Assembly (NCBI RefSeq): GCF_007997285.1
Contig: NZ_VORX01000001.1
Location: 124,001 to 188,000, forward strand
From: Gelidibacter salicanalis
Lineage (GTDB): Bacteria > Bacteroidota > Bacteroidia > Flavobacteriales > Flavobacteriaceae
DNA: 64,000 nt
Direction: 5' to 3'
A program made the translations under genes and the position numbers. The notes below the pieces were generated by a model. The model was not told the DNA's origin. It made no database searches and was given only the letters and a program-made list of their open reading frames with translations. This document shows, piece after piece, positions 52,822-61,716 of this stretch (its first letter is position 1; every line of letters begins with the position of its first letter).

Positions 52822-52834
52822 GTTGAGGCTCAAC
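52822..52834 (+). promoter_or_regulatory. Second palindrome in the leader of the amino-sugar operon
   Basis: GTTGAG-G-CTCAAC, a perfect 13-bp palindrome 31 bp before the start codon, of different sequence from the operator. It may be an RNA hairpin or a site for another regulator. Confidence 0.4.
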
Positions 52835-52865
52835 CAATTATTCCAAGACTTATAAAAATAAATAC

Positions 52866-53777
52866 ATGGTAGAAACAAACAAACCGACATTGGTCATTTT
52901 GGCTGCAGGAATGGGGAGTCGGTACGGTGGTTTAAAACAAATAGATGTATTCACTCCAGAGGGTGACACCATCATCGATTTTTCAATATTTGATGCCCTT
53001 CAAGCTGGGTTTGGCAAATTTGTCTTTATCATCAGAAAAAGTTTTGAAAAAGAATTTAGAGCAAAAATTGATCATAAATTAGAAGGAAAAGCTGAAGTGG
53101 CTTATGTGTATCAAGAATTTGATAGTGTACCTAAAAAATATATCGATCCGGAAAGGACGAAACCTTGGGGTACGGGACATGCCTTACTCATGGCCAAAGA
53201 TGTGGTAAACGAGAATTTCGCCATTATCAATGCCGATGATTTTTACGGACGGGAAGCCTTTATGGTGATGGCAAAATCATTGTCAGAAAAAGATAAAACG
53301 TCTTACGATTTTAATATGATGGCCTATCTGCTTAAAAACACGGTTTCAGACCATGGCCATGTGGCGCGTGGCGAATGTGAAGTGGATGCTAATGGCTATT
53401 TAAAGGACGTTACCGAGCGTACCCATATTGAGAAAATTGATGGGCAACTCATGCGAAAGGATGCCAACGGCAAGTTTATTCCTATTGATGGTGACACGAT
53501 TGTCTCTATGAATTTTTGGGGATTTACCCCTAAATGTTTTGAATTTGGAGGCGAGTTGTTTGATGCATTTTTAAAAGTCAACAAGAACAATCCAAAAGCC
53601 GAATTTTTTATTCCGTATGTGGTCAATGAAATTTTAAGGTCAGACATTGCTAGTGTAGAAGTCCTTAAATCGGATGCGCAATGGTTTGGAGTGACTTATA
53701 AAGAAGATAAAGAAATTGTAGAAGCTGCCATAGGGAAACTTAAGGCGCAAGGCGTATACCCAACAAAATTATGGTAA
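52866..53777 (+). CDS. Sugar-phosphate nucleotidyltransferase
   Basis: 303 aa. N-terminal nucleotide loop ILAAGMGSRYGGLKQID (glycine-rich GxGxRxGxxKQ), then KPWGTGHALLMAKD, INADDFYG (metal Asp) and WGFTPKCFEFG. It belongs to the NTP-transferase group and should link a sugar-1-phosphate to a nucleotide. It lies directly before the anomeric kinase gene (1-bp gap); together they could turn a free amino sugar into a UDP sugar. Confidence 0.85.
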   Translation: MVETNKPTLVILAAGMGSRYGGLKQIDVFTPEGDTIIDFSIFDALQAGFGKFVFIIRKSFEKEFRAKIDHKLEGKAEVAYVYQEFDSVPKKYIDPERTKPWGTGHALLMAKDVVNENFAIINADDFYGREAFMVMAKSLSEKDKTSYDFNMMAYLLKNTVSDHGHVARGECEVDANGYLKDVTERTHIEKIDGQLMRKDANGKFIPIDGDTIVSMNFWGFTPKCFEFGGELFDAFLKVNKNNPKAEFFIPYVVNEILRSDIASVEVLKSDAQWFGVTYKEDKEIVEAAIGKLKAQGVYPTKLW

Positions 53778-53778
53778 G

Positions 53779-54843
53779 ATGATGACAGAGCGATTACAAT
53801 TTATTTTTGGACAGTTTGAGCACGATGGAGAATTTGAATCTTACAAAGAATTGGCTTCTGGTCATATCAATGATACCTATTTGATAAAAACCAAAACTAA
53901 ACCTTTCTACGTTTTACAGTGCATCAACCACGGTGTGTTTAAGGACGTGCCTGGGTTGATTGAAAATAAAATGCTGATCAGCAACCACATCAAAGAAAAA
54001 TTGAGTCACTTGTCGCCTAAAAAGCAAAACAGACGTATTCTCAGGTTTTATACTACAAAAACTGGCGATTCCTATTACAGAGGTGAAGAAGGGAATTATT
54101 GGAATCTCATGCATTTTATTGATAAAAGCATCACGCACATATCGGTGCCTAGTGAGGAAATAGCGTATGAGGGTGGCCGATTGCTAGGTCAATTTTTAAC
54201 CTTGACCAGCGATTTTGATGCTTCCCAACTTATTGAAGTGATTCCAAAATTTCACGACATGTCGTTTAGATATTGGGAATTTGAAGAAGCCAAAAGATTA
54301 GCGTCTCCAGAGCGTCTTGCATTGGCAAAACCTTATATAGATCTCGTAGAACAGGCTAAAGAAGAAATGCACATTCTACAAAATCTGAAAGAATCTGGCG
54401 ACATTAAAGTGCGGGTTACCCATAACGATACAAAAATATCAAATGTGCTTTTTAACAAGCATGATAAAGGCTTATGTCTGATTGATACAGATACGGTGAT
54501 GCCCGGTATTGTGCATTATGATTTTGGGGATGCCATCCGCACCATTTGCAACACTGCCGCTGAAGACGAAAAGAATCTAGATTTAGTAGAATTTAACTTG
54601 ACCTATTACAATGCATTTAAAGAAGGATTTCTAAAGAAAATGGAAGCTTCCTTATCTCCAATAGAATTAAAATATCTGCCATTAGGTGCTAAAACGATGA
54701 TTTTTATTATCGGTTTGCGTTTTCTGACCGATTATCTTAATGGCGACGTGTATTTTAAAACCAAATATCCTGAACACAATCTGGATCGCGCCAAAAACCA
54801 ATTTAAATTATTACAAAGCTTGAGTGAAAAACTAGGTGTTTAA
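53779..54843 (+). CDS. NahK-like N-acetylhexosamine kinase (APH fold)
   Basis: 354 aa. Aminoglycoside-phosphotransferase fold: ELASGHINDTYLIKTKTKPFYVLQCIN (typical of NahK), catalytic VTHNDTKISNVLF (HxDxxxxN) and IDTDTVMPGIVHYDFGDAIR (metal Asp). NahK phosphorylates the anomeric carbon of GlcNAc and GalNAc. The neighbour nucleotidyltransferase would use the product. It is called NahK-like by sequence pattern and context; the exact sugar is not established. Confidence 0.82.
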   Translation: MMTERLQFIFGQFEHDGEFESYKELASGHINDTYLIKTKTKPFYVLQCINHGVFKDVPGLIENKMLISNHIKEKLSHLSPKKQNRRILRFYTTKTGDSYYRGEEGNYWNLMHFIDKSITHISVPSEEIAYEGGRLLGQFLTLTSDFDASQLIEVIPKFHDMSFRYWEFEEAKRLASPERLALAKPYIDLVEQAKEEMHILQNLKESGDIKVRVTHNDTKISNVLFNKHDKGLCLIDTDTVMPGIVHYDFGDAIRTICNTAAEDEKNLDLVEFNLTYYNAFKEGFLKKMEASLSPIELKYLPLGAKTMIFIIGLRFLTDYLNGDVYFKTKYPEHNLDRAKNQFKLLQSLSEKLGV

Positions 54844-54902
54844 GCCTTTTAAGATTATACAAAACCGATACTAAACATGTCACTAACCAAAATCCTGTAA
54901 TT

Positions 54903-56213
54903 ATGAGTACGACCACTAAAAACAATATTGTCCCAATCGTTATTATTGGAGGACTCTTTGCCATTTTCGGTTTTGTAACATGGATCAATGGAGCGCTAAT
55001 TCCCTTCATGAAAACCATTAATGAGCTTACGGAAGCCCAATCATATTTGGTGGCTACGGCGTCTTATATATCATTTGTGGTCATGGCATTGCCTGCATCT
55101 TACATCATCAATAAAGTAGGCTATAAAAATGGAATTTCATTGGGCTTGGCTATCATGGCAGTAGGCGCTTTGGTCTTTATACCGGCTGCTGATGCTCGCA
55201 CCTATTGGTTGTTTTTAGTGGCAATTTTTATTCAAGGTATTGGGATGACCATCTGTCAAACTGCGGCAAATCCGTACATCACCATATTGGGACCTATTGA
55301 AAGTGGTGCTAAACGTATGGCAATGATGGGTATCGCTAATAAAGTGGCAGGAGCCTTGGGTTCAGTTATTTTTGGAGCGCTACTGTTATCAGGAATTGAT
55401 GAGGTTAACGAAAAATTGGGAAGTGTTTCAGCTGATGAGAAATCGGTGTTGCTAGACGCGATGGCAGACAGTGTGCACACACCATATATTGTGATGGCGG
55501 TTGTACTATTCATTTTTGCCTTCTTAATTAGAAAGGCCAACTTGCCAAATGTGGAAGCGACTGTTGAAGATGAAGTTGCCACTGGAGGTGCTACATCAAA
55601 AAGTATATTTCAATACCCGCAATTGTGGTTGGGAGTCATTGCCTTATTTGTATATGTAGGGGCGGAAGTTATTGCTGGTGATACCATTATTGCCTACGGA
55701 ATATCCCTAGGAATCCCTGCTACCGAGGCTAAATTTTTTACAACCTATACGCTAATGGCCATGGTGGCTACGTACGCTTTAGGTGTGTTCTTAATTCCAA
55801 AATACCTTTCTCAAAAAACAGCGCTCATCGGAAGTGCGGTTTTAGGAATCATATTTAGTTTCCTGATTCTGTCTACCTCAGGATTCACGTCTGTACTATT
55901 TGTGGCAGCGTTAGGAATCTCAAACGCTTTAGTTTGGCCGGCAATTTGGCCATTAACTTTAGATGGATTGGGCAAACACACCAAAACAGCATCGGCATTA
56001 TTGATTATGGCCATATCGGGTGGGGCAATCATTCCACCATTATACGGGCGTATGGTTGATGCCAATAAACATGAATTGATTGCTAGTGGAATTCAGGAGG
56101 CAGACGCTTTGTCAACGGCTTCAACCAGTAGTTATTGGATTTTAATTCCGTGTTACATCATCATACTGTTTTTTGCATTGTGGGGTCATAAAATTAAGAG
56201 CTGGAGCAAGTAG
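54903..56213 (+). CDS. Sugar MFS transporter (FucP/NagP-like)
   Basis: 436 aa, twelve predicted membrane helices. FGFVTWINGALIPFMKTINELTEAQSY shows the opening of the FucP-like sugar:H+ symporter family, and QTAANPYITILGP, MGIANKVAGALG are the conserved central segments. Related NagP proteins import GlcNAc in Bacteroidota and Shewanella. It follows the kinase by 59 bp. Confidence 0.88.
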   Translation: MSTTTKNNIVPIVIIGGLFAIFGFVTWINGALIPFMKTINELTEAQSYLVATASYISFVVMALPASYIINKVGYKNGISLGLAIMAVGALVFIPAADARTYWLFLVAIFIQGIGMTICQTAANPYITILGPIESGAKRMAMMGIANKVAGALGSVIFGALLLSGIDEVNEKLGSVSADEKSVLLDAMADSVHTPYIVMAVVLFIFAFLIRKANLPNVEATVEDEVATGGATSKSIFQYPQLWLGVIALFVYVGAEVIAGDTIIAYGISLGIPATEAKFFTTYTLMAMVATYALGVFLIPKYLSQKTALIGSAVLGIIFSFLILSTSGFTSVLFVAALGISNALVWPAIWPLTLDGLGKHTKTASALLIMAISGGAIIPPLYGRMVDANKHELIASGIQEADALSTASTSSYWILIPCYIIILFFALWGHKIKSWSK

Positions 56214-56235
56214 TTCGAAAGCTTGAATTATAACG

Positions 56236-57234
56236 ATGAAGGAGAAGACAACATATAAATGGGGCATGATTGGATGTGGAAGCGTGACTGAGGTCAAAAG
56301 TGCGCCTGCATACCAACAAACTGACGGCTTCGAGCTTTTTGCAGTGATGGGTAGAGACTTATCCAAAGCAAAAGATTATGCTCAGCGGCATCACGTTCCT
56401 AATGTTTATGATGATGCGGATACCCTCATCAATCATCCGGAAATCGACGCCGTTTATATTGCAACGCCACCAGATTCGCATGAATATTATGCACTCAAAG
56501 TGGCTGCGGCAGGCAAGATATGCTGTATTGAAAAACCTTTGGCACCTACCTATGAAGCCTGTCAAAACATCACGGCGGCTTTTGAAGCTAGAAACTTACC
56601 ACTATTTGTATCTTATTATAGAAGGTCGTTGCCAAGATTCTTAAAAATAAAGGAATGGCTAGATCAGAACAAAATTGGTACCATTCGTCATCTGCATTGG
56701 CAGTTTGAAAAGCCAACCAATGACCTCGATAAATCCCGAGCGTACAATTGGCGTACCGATGCCAGTATAGCGCCAGGCGGCTATTTTGATGATTTAGCCT
56801 CACACGGACTGAATTTGTTCACCTTTTTACTGGGGCGAATAGCGCGCGCGGAAGGAATTGCCGAGAACAGACTCGGATTGTACTCCGCAAAAGATAGTAT
56901 TACCGGAAAATGGGTCCATGAATCTGGAGTCAGCGGATTTGGAAGTTGGGATTTTGGCGCAGAGCAGCGTCAGGATGTCGTGAAAATTTATGGCAACGAA
57001 GGGAATATTACCTTCTCGGTATTTGGAGAGCAGCCCATCGTTTTGGAGAATGATGAGGAGCGGATTGAATTAACCATTGAGCATCCCAAACATATCCAAG
57101 CGTATCATGTTGAAAACATGAAAGCCCACCTCAACGGTGAAGGTGAGCATCCTTCCAAAGGCGCATCTGCAGCCCATACCTCTTGGGTTATGGAGTGTAT
57201 TTTACAAAATAAAATTGAAGTCATTAATAATTAA
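56236..57234 (+). CDS. Gfo/Idh/MocA-family oxidoreductase
   Basis: 332 aa. NAD(P)-binding Rossmann start WGMIGCGSVTEVKSAPAYQ (GxGxxxxxxxxP), DAVYIATPPDSHEYYAL, the substrate Lys in CIEKPLAPTYEAC and the C-terminal beta domain with GGYFDDLASHGLNLF. It oxidises or reduces a sugar-like hydroxyl. Located between the transporter and nagB, it may interconvert an unusual amino sugar. Confidence 0.92.
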   Translation: MKEKTTYKWGMIGCGSVTEVKSAPAYQQTDGFELFAVMGRDLSKAKDYAQRHHVPNVYDDADTLINHPEIDAVYIATPPDSHEYYALKVAAAGKICCIEKPLAPTYEACQNITAAFEARNLPLFVSYYRRSLPRFLKIKEWLDQNKIGTIRHLHWQFEKPTNDLDKSRAYNWRTDASIAPGGYFDDLASHGLNLFTFLLGRIARAEGIAENRLGLYSAKDSITGKWVHESGVSGFGSWDFGAEQRQDVVKIYGNEGNITFSVFGEQPIVLENDEERIELTIEHPKHIQAYHVENMKAHLNGEGEHPSKGASAAHTSWVMECILQNKIEVINN

Positions 57235-57244
57235 TTATATAGCC

Positions 57245-59173
57245 ATGTTAAAAAGCACCATCGATAAAGCAACTGGTTTCGAAAAACGATTTGAAAACAT
57301 CAATACGAAAGTGTTTGAAGATTCTCAAGCAGCCTCCAGAGCTGTCGCTAAAGAAATAGCGAAACTTATAAAAGTAAAACAGTCTCAAAAACAACCCTGT
57401 GTGTTGGGCTTGGCTACGGGCTCTTCTCCAAAAGGTCTATATTCGGAATTGGTGCGTTTGCATCAGGAAGAAGACTTAAGTTTTAAGAATGTGGTGACTT
57501 TCAACTTGGATGAATACTATCCCATGCAACCAGACTCGGTGAATAGTTATGTGCGTTTTATGAAAACCTTGCTATTTGATCAGATCGATATTTTACCAGA
57601 AAACTGTCATATTCCTGACGGCACCTTGGAAAAAGCGGAGATTGCCGATTACTGTAGCCGTTACGAATCTAAAATTGAATCGTTGGGTGGGATTGACTTA
57701 CAAATTTTAGGAATTGGAGGCAACGGTCATATTGGTTTTAACGAATCAGGATCCCTACAGAACTCTAAAACCCGATTGGTAGCCTTAGATCATATTACCA
57801 GAGTGGCCGCCAGTAAAGATTTTGCAGGATTATCCAACACACCTAAAACGGCTATAACCTTGGGTGTGAAAAAAATTATGGAAGCTAAGCGCGTCATTCT
57901 TTTGGCTTGGGGTGAAGCAAAATCAACTATCATTAGAACTTCCGTAGAGGGCCAGGTTACCAACCAGGTGCCAGCGTCCTTTTTACAAGAGCATAACAAC
58001 GCCACTTTTGTGTTAGATAAAGGTGCCGCATCAAAATTAACCAGAATCAATACGCCATGGTTGGTTGAAAAAGTAACTTGGACCGATAAACTGATCAGAA
58101 AGGCAGTAACCGGATTAGCACTTCATCTAAATAAGCCAATCCTTATGCTAACTGAGGCTGATTATATTGAAAATGGAATGAGTGATCTGTTGGCTGATTA
58201 TGGTAATGGCTACGATATCAACATTAAAATTTTTAACGATTTACAACATACTATTACCGGATGGCCAGGAGGCAAACCTAATGCTGACGATACCAAACGC
58301 CCTGAACGTGCGGAACCAGCTAAAAAACGTGTCATTATATTCAGTCCGCACCCAGATGATGACATCATCAGTATGGGCGGGACGTTTAAGAGACTTCACG
58401 AGCAAGGTCACGATGTACATGTGGCGTATCAAACTTCAGGTAACATTGCTGTCGCCGATGAAGAAGCCCTGCGATTTGCAAATTTTGTGATTGATTATAA
58501 CGATAAATTTGGAATCAACAGTGATGCCACTGAGAAAATCTACGGCAAAATGGTGAAGGCGCTTAAAGAGAAAAAAGCGAGTGAAATTGATATTCCTGAA
58601 ACACGCTACATCAAAGGTTTAATTCGTAAAGGGGAAGCACGAGCCACGAGTCATTTTGTGGGCCTAACTGACAAGAATATCCATTTTATGGAAATGCCAT
58701 TTTACGAAACCGGAACTATTGATAAAAAACCGTTGGGTGAAGAAGATATTCAACTGACTGTAGATTTAATTGAAAGCATCAAACCTCATCAAATTTATGC
58801 CGCTGGAGATTTAGCGGATCCGCACGGTACACACAAGGTGTGTTTAGATGCGGTATTTGAAGCCGTCAGACGATTAAAAGATAAACCTTTTATGAAAGAT
58901 TGCCGCGTCTGGCTTTACAGAGGTGCATGGCAAGAATGGGGTGTTGACGAGATAGAAATGGCGGTACCAATGAGCCCTGAACAGGTATTGGAGAAACGTC
59001 ACGGAATATTTAAACATCAATCACAAAAGGATGGTGTGGTTTTTCAAGGATCAGATTCGAGAGAATTCTGGCAACGTGCAGAAGACAGAAATAAAGAAAC
59101 CGCTGAAACTTATGACCGTTTAGGCTTATCCCACTATGCAGCAATGGAGGCCTTTGTAAGATGGCATTTTTAA
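57245..59173 (+). CDS. nagB: Glucosamine-6-phosphate deaminase fused to a PIG-L domain
   Basis: 642 aa from the ATG at 57245 (the open frame extends upstream into the previous gene). Residues about 1-270: NagB with CVLGLATGSSPKGLY, FNLDEYYPM and LGIGGNGHIGFNESGS. Residues about 355-600: LmbE/PIG-L deacetylase with the zinc site SPHPDDDIISMGG and DPHGTHK. This long two-domain form is common in Bacteroidota. It yields fructose-6-phosphate and ammonia from GlcN6P; the second domain may remove the acetyl group from GlcNAc6P, which would explain the absence of nagA here (inference). Confidence 0.9.
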   Translation: MLKSTIDKATGFEKRFENINTKVFEDSQAASRAVAKEIAKLIKVKQSQKQPCVLGLATGSSPKGLYSELVRLHQEEDLSFKNVVTFNLDEYYPMQPDSVNSYVRFMKTLLFDQIDILPENCHIPDGTLEKAEIADYCSRYESKIESLGGIDLQILGIGGNGHIGFNESGSLQNSKTRLVALDHITRVAASKDFAGLSNTPKTAITLGVKKIMEAKRVILLAWGEAKSTIIRTSVEGQVTNQVPASFLQEHNNATFVLDKGAASKLTRINTPWLVEKVTWTDKLIRKAVTGLALHLNKPILMLTEADYIENGMSDLLADYGNGYDINIKIFNDLQHTITGWPGGKPNADDTKRPERAEPAKKRVIIFSPHPDDDIISMGGTFKRLHEQGHDVHVAYQTSGNIAVADEEALRFANFVIDYNDKFGINSDATEKIYGKMVKALKEKKASEIDIPETRYIKGLIRKGEARATSHFVGLTDKNIHFMEMPFYETGTIDKKPLGEEDIQLTVDLIESIKPHQIYAAGDLADPHGTHKVCLDAVFEAVRRLKDKPFMKDCRVWLYRGAWQEWGVDEIEMAVPMSPEQVLEKRHGIFKHQSQKDGVVFQGSDSREFWQRAEDRNKETAETYDRLGLSHYAAMEAFVRWHF

Positions 59174-59191
59174 CTTTAATGAAATTGAATT

Positions 59192-59752
59192 ATGATGGAA
59201 GTAACAATGAAAACCTTGTCGAAAATGAGCGGCTATTCCGTTTCTACGGTATCTAAGGCGTTACGTGACAAAAAGGATATCAGTTTAAAAACAAGACGAA
59301 TAATTAAGGAATTAGCAGAGAGTATTGATTTTGTGCCGAACAATTCGGCCATTGCACTCCGGTCTCAAAAGAGCAATACCATTGCGGTGATTGTGCCACA
59401 AATTGATTCAAAAATTTATGGAAGTATGCTAAACAGCATACAACATATCGCTTTTGAACGTGGCTATCGTGTAGTGGTGCAACAGTACTATAATGGAGAA
59501 AATGGTGCATTTGATAGTCTGAAAAGCTTAAGAAATGGTGGCATTGATGGCATTATACTTATTGGAGTTTCAAATGAATTGGATGCCATTAAAAAAGACG
59601 CTGCAGATCATTTTCTACCAACGGTTGTGAATAAAATTGAAGATACAGGCTTACATACAGACGATTATAAATATTCTGGAAGGAAAAATATTCTGTCGTT
59701 GTTGTCAAAAATTGACTCGTATAGCGCCGGAATTAAATTACACATGGTATAA
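59192..59752 (+). CDS. LacI-type regulator, truncated
   Basis: 186 aa (or 181 from the ATG at 59207). The helix-turn-helix (MKTLSKMSGYSVSTVSKALRD) and the first lobe of the effector domain (IAVIVPQIDSKIYGSMLNSI, GIDGIILIGVSNEL) are normal, but from about residue 135 the sequence no longer looks like a LacI protein and stops at about half the usual 330-340 aa. No second half was found in the other frames downstream. It may be a dominant-negative or DNA-only form, or a decaying gene. It lies 18 bp after nagB. Confidence 0.7.
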   Translation: MMEVTMKTLSKMSGYSVSTVSKALRDKKDISLKTRRIIKELAESIDFVPNNSAIALRSQKSNTIAVIVPQIDSKIYGSMLNSIQHIAFERGYRVVVQQYYNGENGAFDSLKSLRNGGIDGIILIGVSNELDAIKKDAADHFLPTVVNKIEDTGLHTDDYKYSGRKNILSLLSKIDSYSAGIKLHMV

Positions 59753-59803
59753 GTTGAATTGAGAAGTAGTGTCTCAGTTTGTCTGAGACCCCATGCTACA
59801 CTA

Positions 59804-60145
59804 ATGAAAGATGGTATTAAAATGAAACACGATCAAAATTTATGTGACCAACACAGTCACCATTCGGTTTTTCAAATGTCGTTTTCGTGTTCAGAAAAGT
59901 ACGATCAATTTGTCAACTGGCTGTGCGACGAATTTTATTTCTTTCAACAAGACCATGATCCTGCATTAACTATTTACTTTCCAAATGGAAAATTATGGGA
60001 AAAGCGGGTGGTTGGAAACGACAGTACGCTACTTTCAAAATTAACCATTGAAAGCAAGTGTAAAATTTTTGGATCAAAAATTGAAAAAAAACTCTCAGCA
60101 TTTTTGAATCATATTGAGAGATACCATAAACTCAGCCAAATTTAG
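59804..60145 (+). CDS. Hypothetical protein after the truncated regulator
   Basis: 113 aa from the ATG at 59804 (107 aa from 59822; the frame is also open from a TTG at 59759). Soluble, with a His/Cys-rich start (HDQNLCDQHSHH) and CSEKYDQFVNWLCDEFYFF. I do not recognise a family. A hairpin GTCTCAG-tttgt-CTGAGAC (59771-59789) precedes it and a terminator follows. It may be co-transcribed with the amino-sugar operon. Confidence 0.55.
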   Translation: MKDGIKMKHDQNLCDQHSHHSVFQMSFSCSEKYDQFVNWLCDEFYFFQQDHDPALTIYFPNGKLWEKRVVGNDSTLLSKLTIESKCKIFGSKIEKKLSAFLNHIERYHKLSQI

Positions 60146-60172
60146 AGTGCATTTTGTTAATCCGCAAAGTGG

Positions 60173-60205
60173 AAAACCCTGTAAACATCATGTTTATGGG
60201 GTTTT
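60173..60205 (+). terminator. Terminator of the amino-sugar operon
   Basis: AAAACCC and TAAACAT pair with ATGTTTA and GGGTTTT around a small bulge, followed by T-rich sequence (GTTTTTTT). It marks the end of the operon and probably also acts for the convergent dsdA region. Confidence 0.8.
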
Positions 60206-60262
60206 TGTTTTTTTGGCATTTAGCGCTTTAAATAGGTTGTAACTATAGAGGTTATCTTTAAA

Positions 60263-61594
60263 TTATACTGATTTCAATAGTCGGCTCCCTTTGTCATAAA
60301 AAGCCTCCCTTTGATATTCTGGAACCAATAAACCACCTGTTGCCCAAACTATATGAGTGGCATTTTCCATGTTCAGGTGATGTGTTTTGGCGTATTCTGA
60401 TGCTTGAATGCGTTGTGGTCCGATGAGGCCTGCCGTGGCTGAAGGCTCTAAAAAGATATTCTCGGAATCTTTTAATTGTGCTAACAGTTTGAATAGTTCA
60501 TCATCTTCAACGGTCAAAATTCCACTTATTAAATGCTTGCTGATTTTTGTGGCGAAATTAGAAGGTCGTCCTACCGCTAATCCATCAGCTTCTGTCTGAT
60601 TGTCTAAGCCTATATCTTGTACGCTAATCTTGCTCATCTCACCTGTAACCAATCCAGTTAAAACGCCAGGACTATGTGTGGGCTCAATAAAAAAACAATG
60701 GACATGATCGCCATAGAGTTGCTTTAATCCAAAAGCGATGCCTCCAGGAGAGCCGCCAACACCACATGGGGAGTAGACAAGCAACGGGTGATCAGCATCC
60801 ACCGTAATATGCTGGGCTTTTAATTGCTCAGCAATCCTGAGCGCACCACTGGTGTAGCCAATAAATAAATCTTCTGAATCTTCATCATCAACAAAATGGG
60901 CGTTCGGATCCATCAATGTTTGTTGGCGTCCAGCTAAAATAGCTTCACTAAAATCGCCTTCAAATTCAACAACAATAACGCCTTTTTCTCGCAACAATTC
61001 TTTTTTCCACTGTTTGGCATCGGCTGAAACATAGACCGTAATTTTAAAGCCTAGGGTTGCACTCATGATGCCAATTCCGAGTCCGAGATTCCCCGTAGAT
61101 GCCACGCCAATTTTATGCCTACTAAAAAACTCGCGGAACACAGGAGACAACAACTTGCTGTAATCATCGTCATGTTTCAAAAGCCCTGCGTCAAGCGCTA
61201 ATGTCTCCGCATATTTGATAATCTCAAAAAATCCACCCCGCGCTTTAATAGAACCGGCAATCGGCAATTCGTTATCACATTTTAAAAACAATCGCCCTTC
61301 AAAGTTTCCATGACTGCTTTCTAAAACAGCTTTCATATTCGGAATCTCTCTGAGAGGCGATTCTAAAATACCGTGGCTCTCTATAGTCTCTGGAAAAGCT
61401 TTCATAAAGAAAGGTGCAAAACGGATCCATAACTGTTCCGCTTCTTCCATGTCTTTCAGGCCTAGGGAGAATTTAGGTGCATCATCAAAAGGTGTTAACT
61501 CAGGGTTTATCCAAGTCACCACCTTTGCATCTATAATATCCTGTAGGATGGGAGCACTTTTGATAAAAGCAGTTATTTCTTTATCGGAATACAT
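60263..61594 (-). CDS. dsdA: D-serine ammonia-lyase
   Basis: 443 aa, the family length. PLP lysine K117 in LPIAGSIKARGGFFE, LFLKCDNELP, GVASTGNLGLGIGIMSA and the glycine loop CGVGGSPGGIAF are diagnostic of DsdA. It converts D-serine to pyruvate and ammonia in the cytoplasm. No dsdC or dsdX homologue is adjacent. D-serine released from cell-wall or peptide turnover by the neighbouring secreted serine hydrolase is one possible source (inference). Confidence 0.94.
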   Translation of the reverse strand: MYSDKEITAFIKSAPILQDIIDAKVVTWINPELTPFDDAPKFSLGLKDMEEAEQLWIRFAPFFMKAFPETIESHGILESPLREIPNMKAVLESSHGNFEGRLFLKCDNELPIAGSIKARGGFFEIIKYAETLALDAGLLKHDDDYSKLLSPVFREFFSRHKIGVASTGNLGLGIGIMSATLGFKITVYVSADAKQWKKELLREKGVIVVEFEGDFSEAILAGRQQTLMDPNAHFVDDEDSEDLFIGYTSGALRIAEQLKAQHITVDADHPLLVYSPCGVGGSPGGIAFGLKQLYGDHVHCFFIEPTHSPGVLTGLVTGEMSKISVQDIGLDNQTEADGLAVGRPSNFATKISKHLISGILTVEDDELFKLLAQLKDSENIFLEPSATAGLIGPQRIQASEYAKTHHLNMENATHIVWATGGLLVPEYQREAFYDKGSRLLKSV

Positions 61595-61716
61595 AGGATC
61601 AATTATTTAAATTATATCACTTTTTAATGGCAATTTTATCCTTCGATAAGCATAAGAAGATCTAAGGTTAATTCTATCTGAGAATTCCAATTCCAACAGT
61701 TTTAAAGCTAATATGA

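Noticed and set aside
59753-60145. Missing second half of the truncated LacI protein
   Set aside because: Translation of the downstream sequence gives an unrelated His/Cys-rich protein, not an effector-binding lobe.
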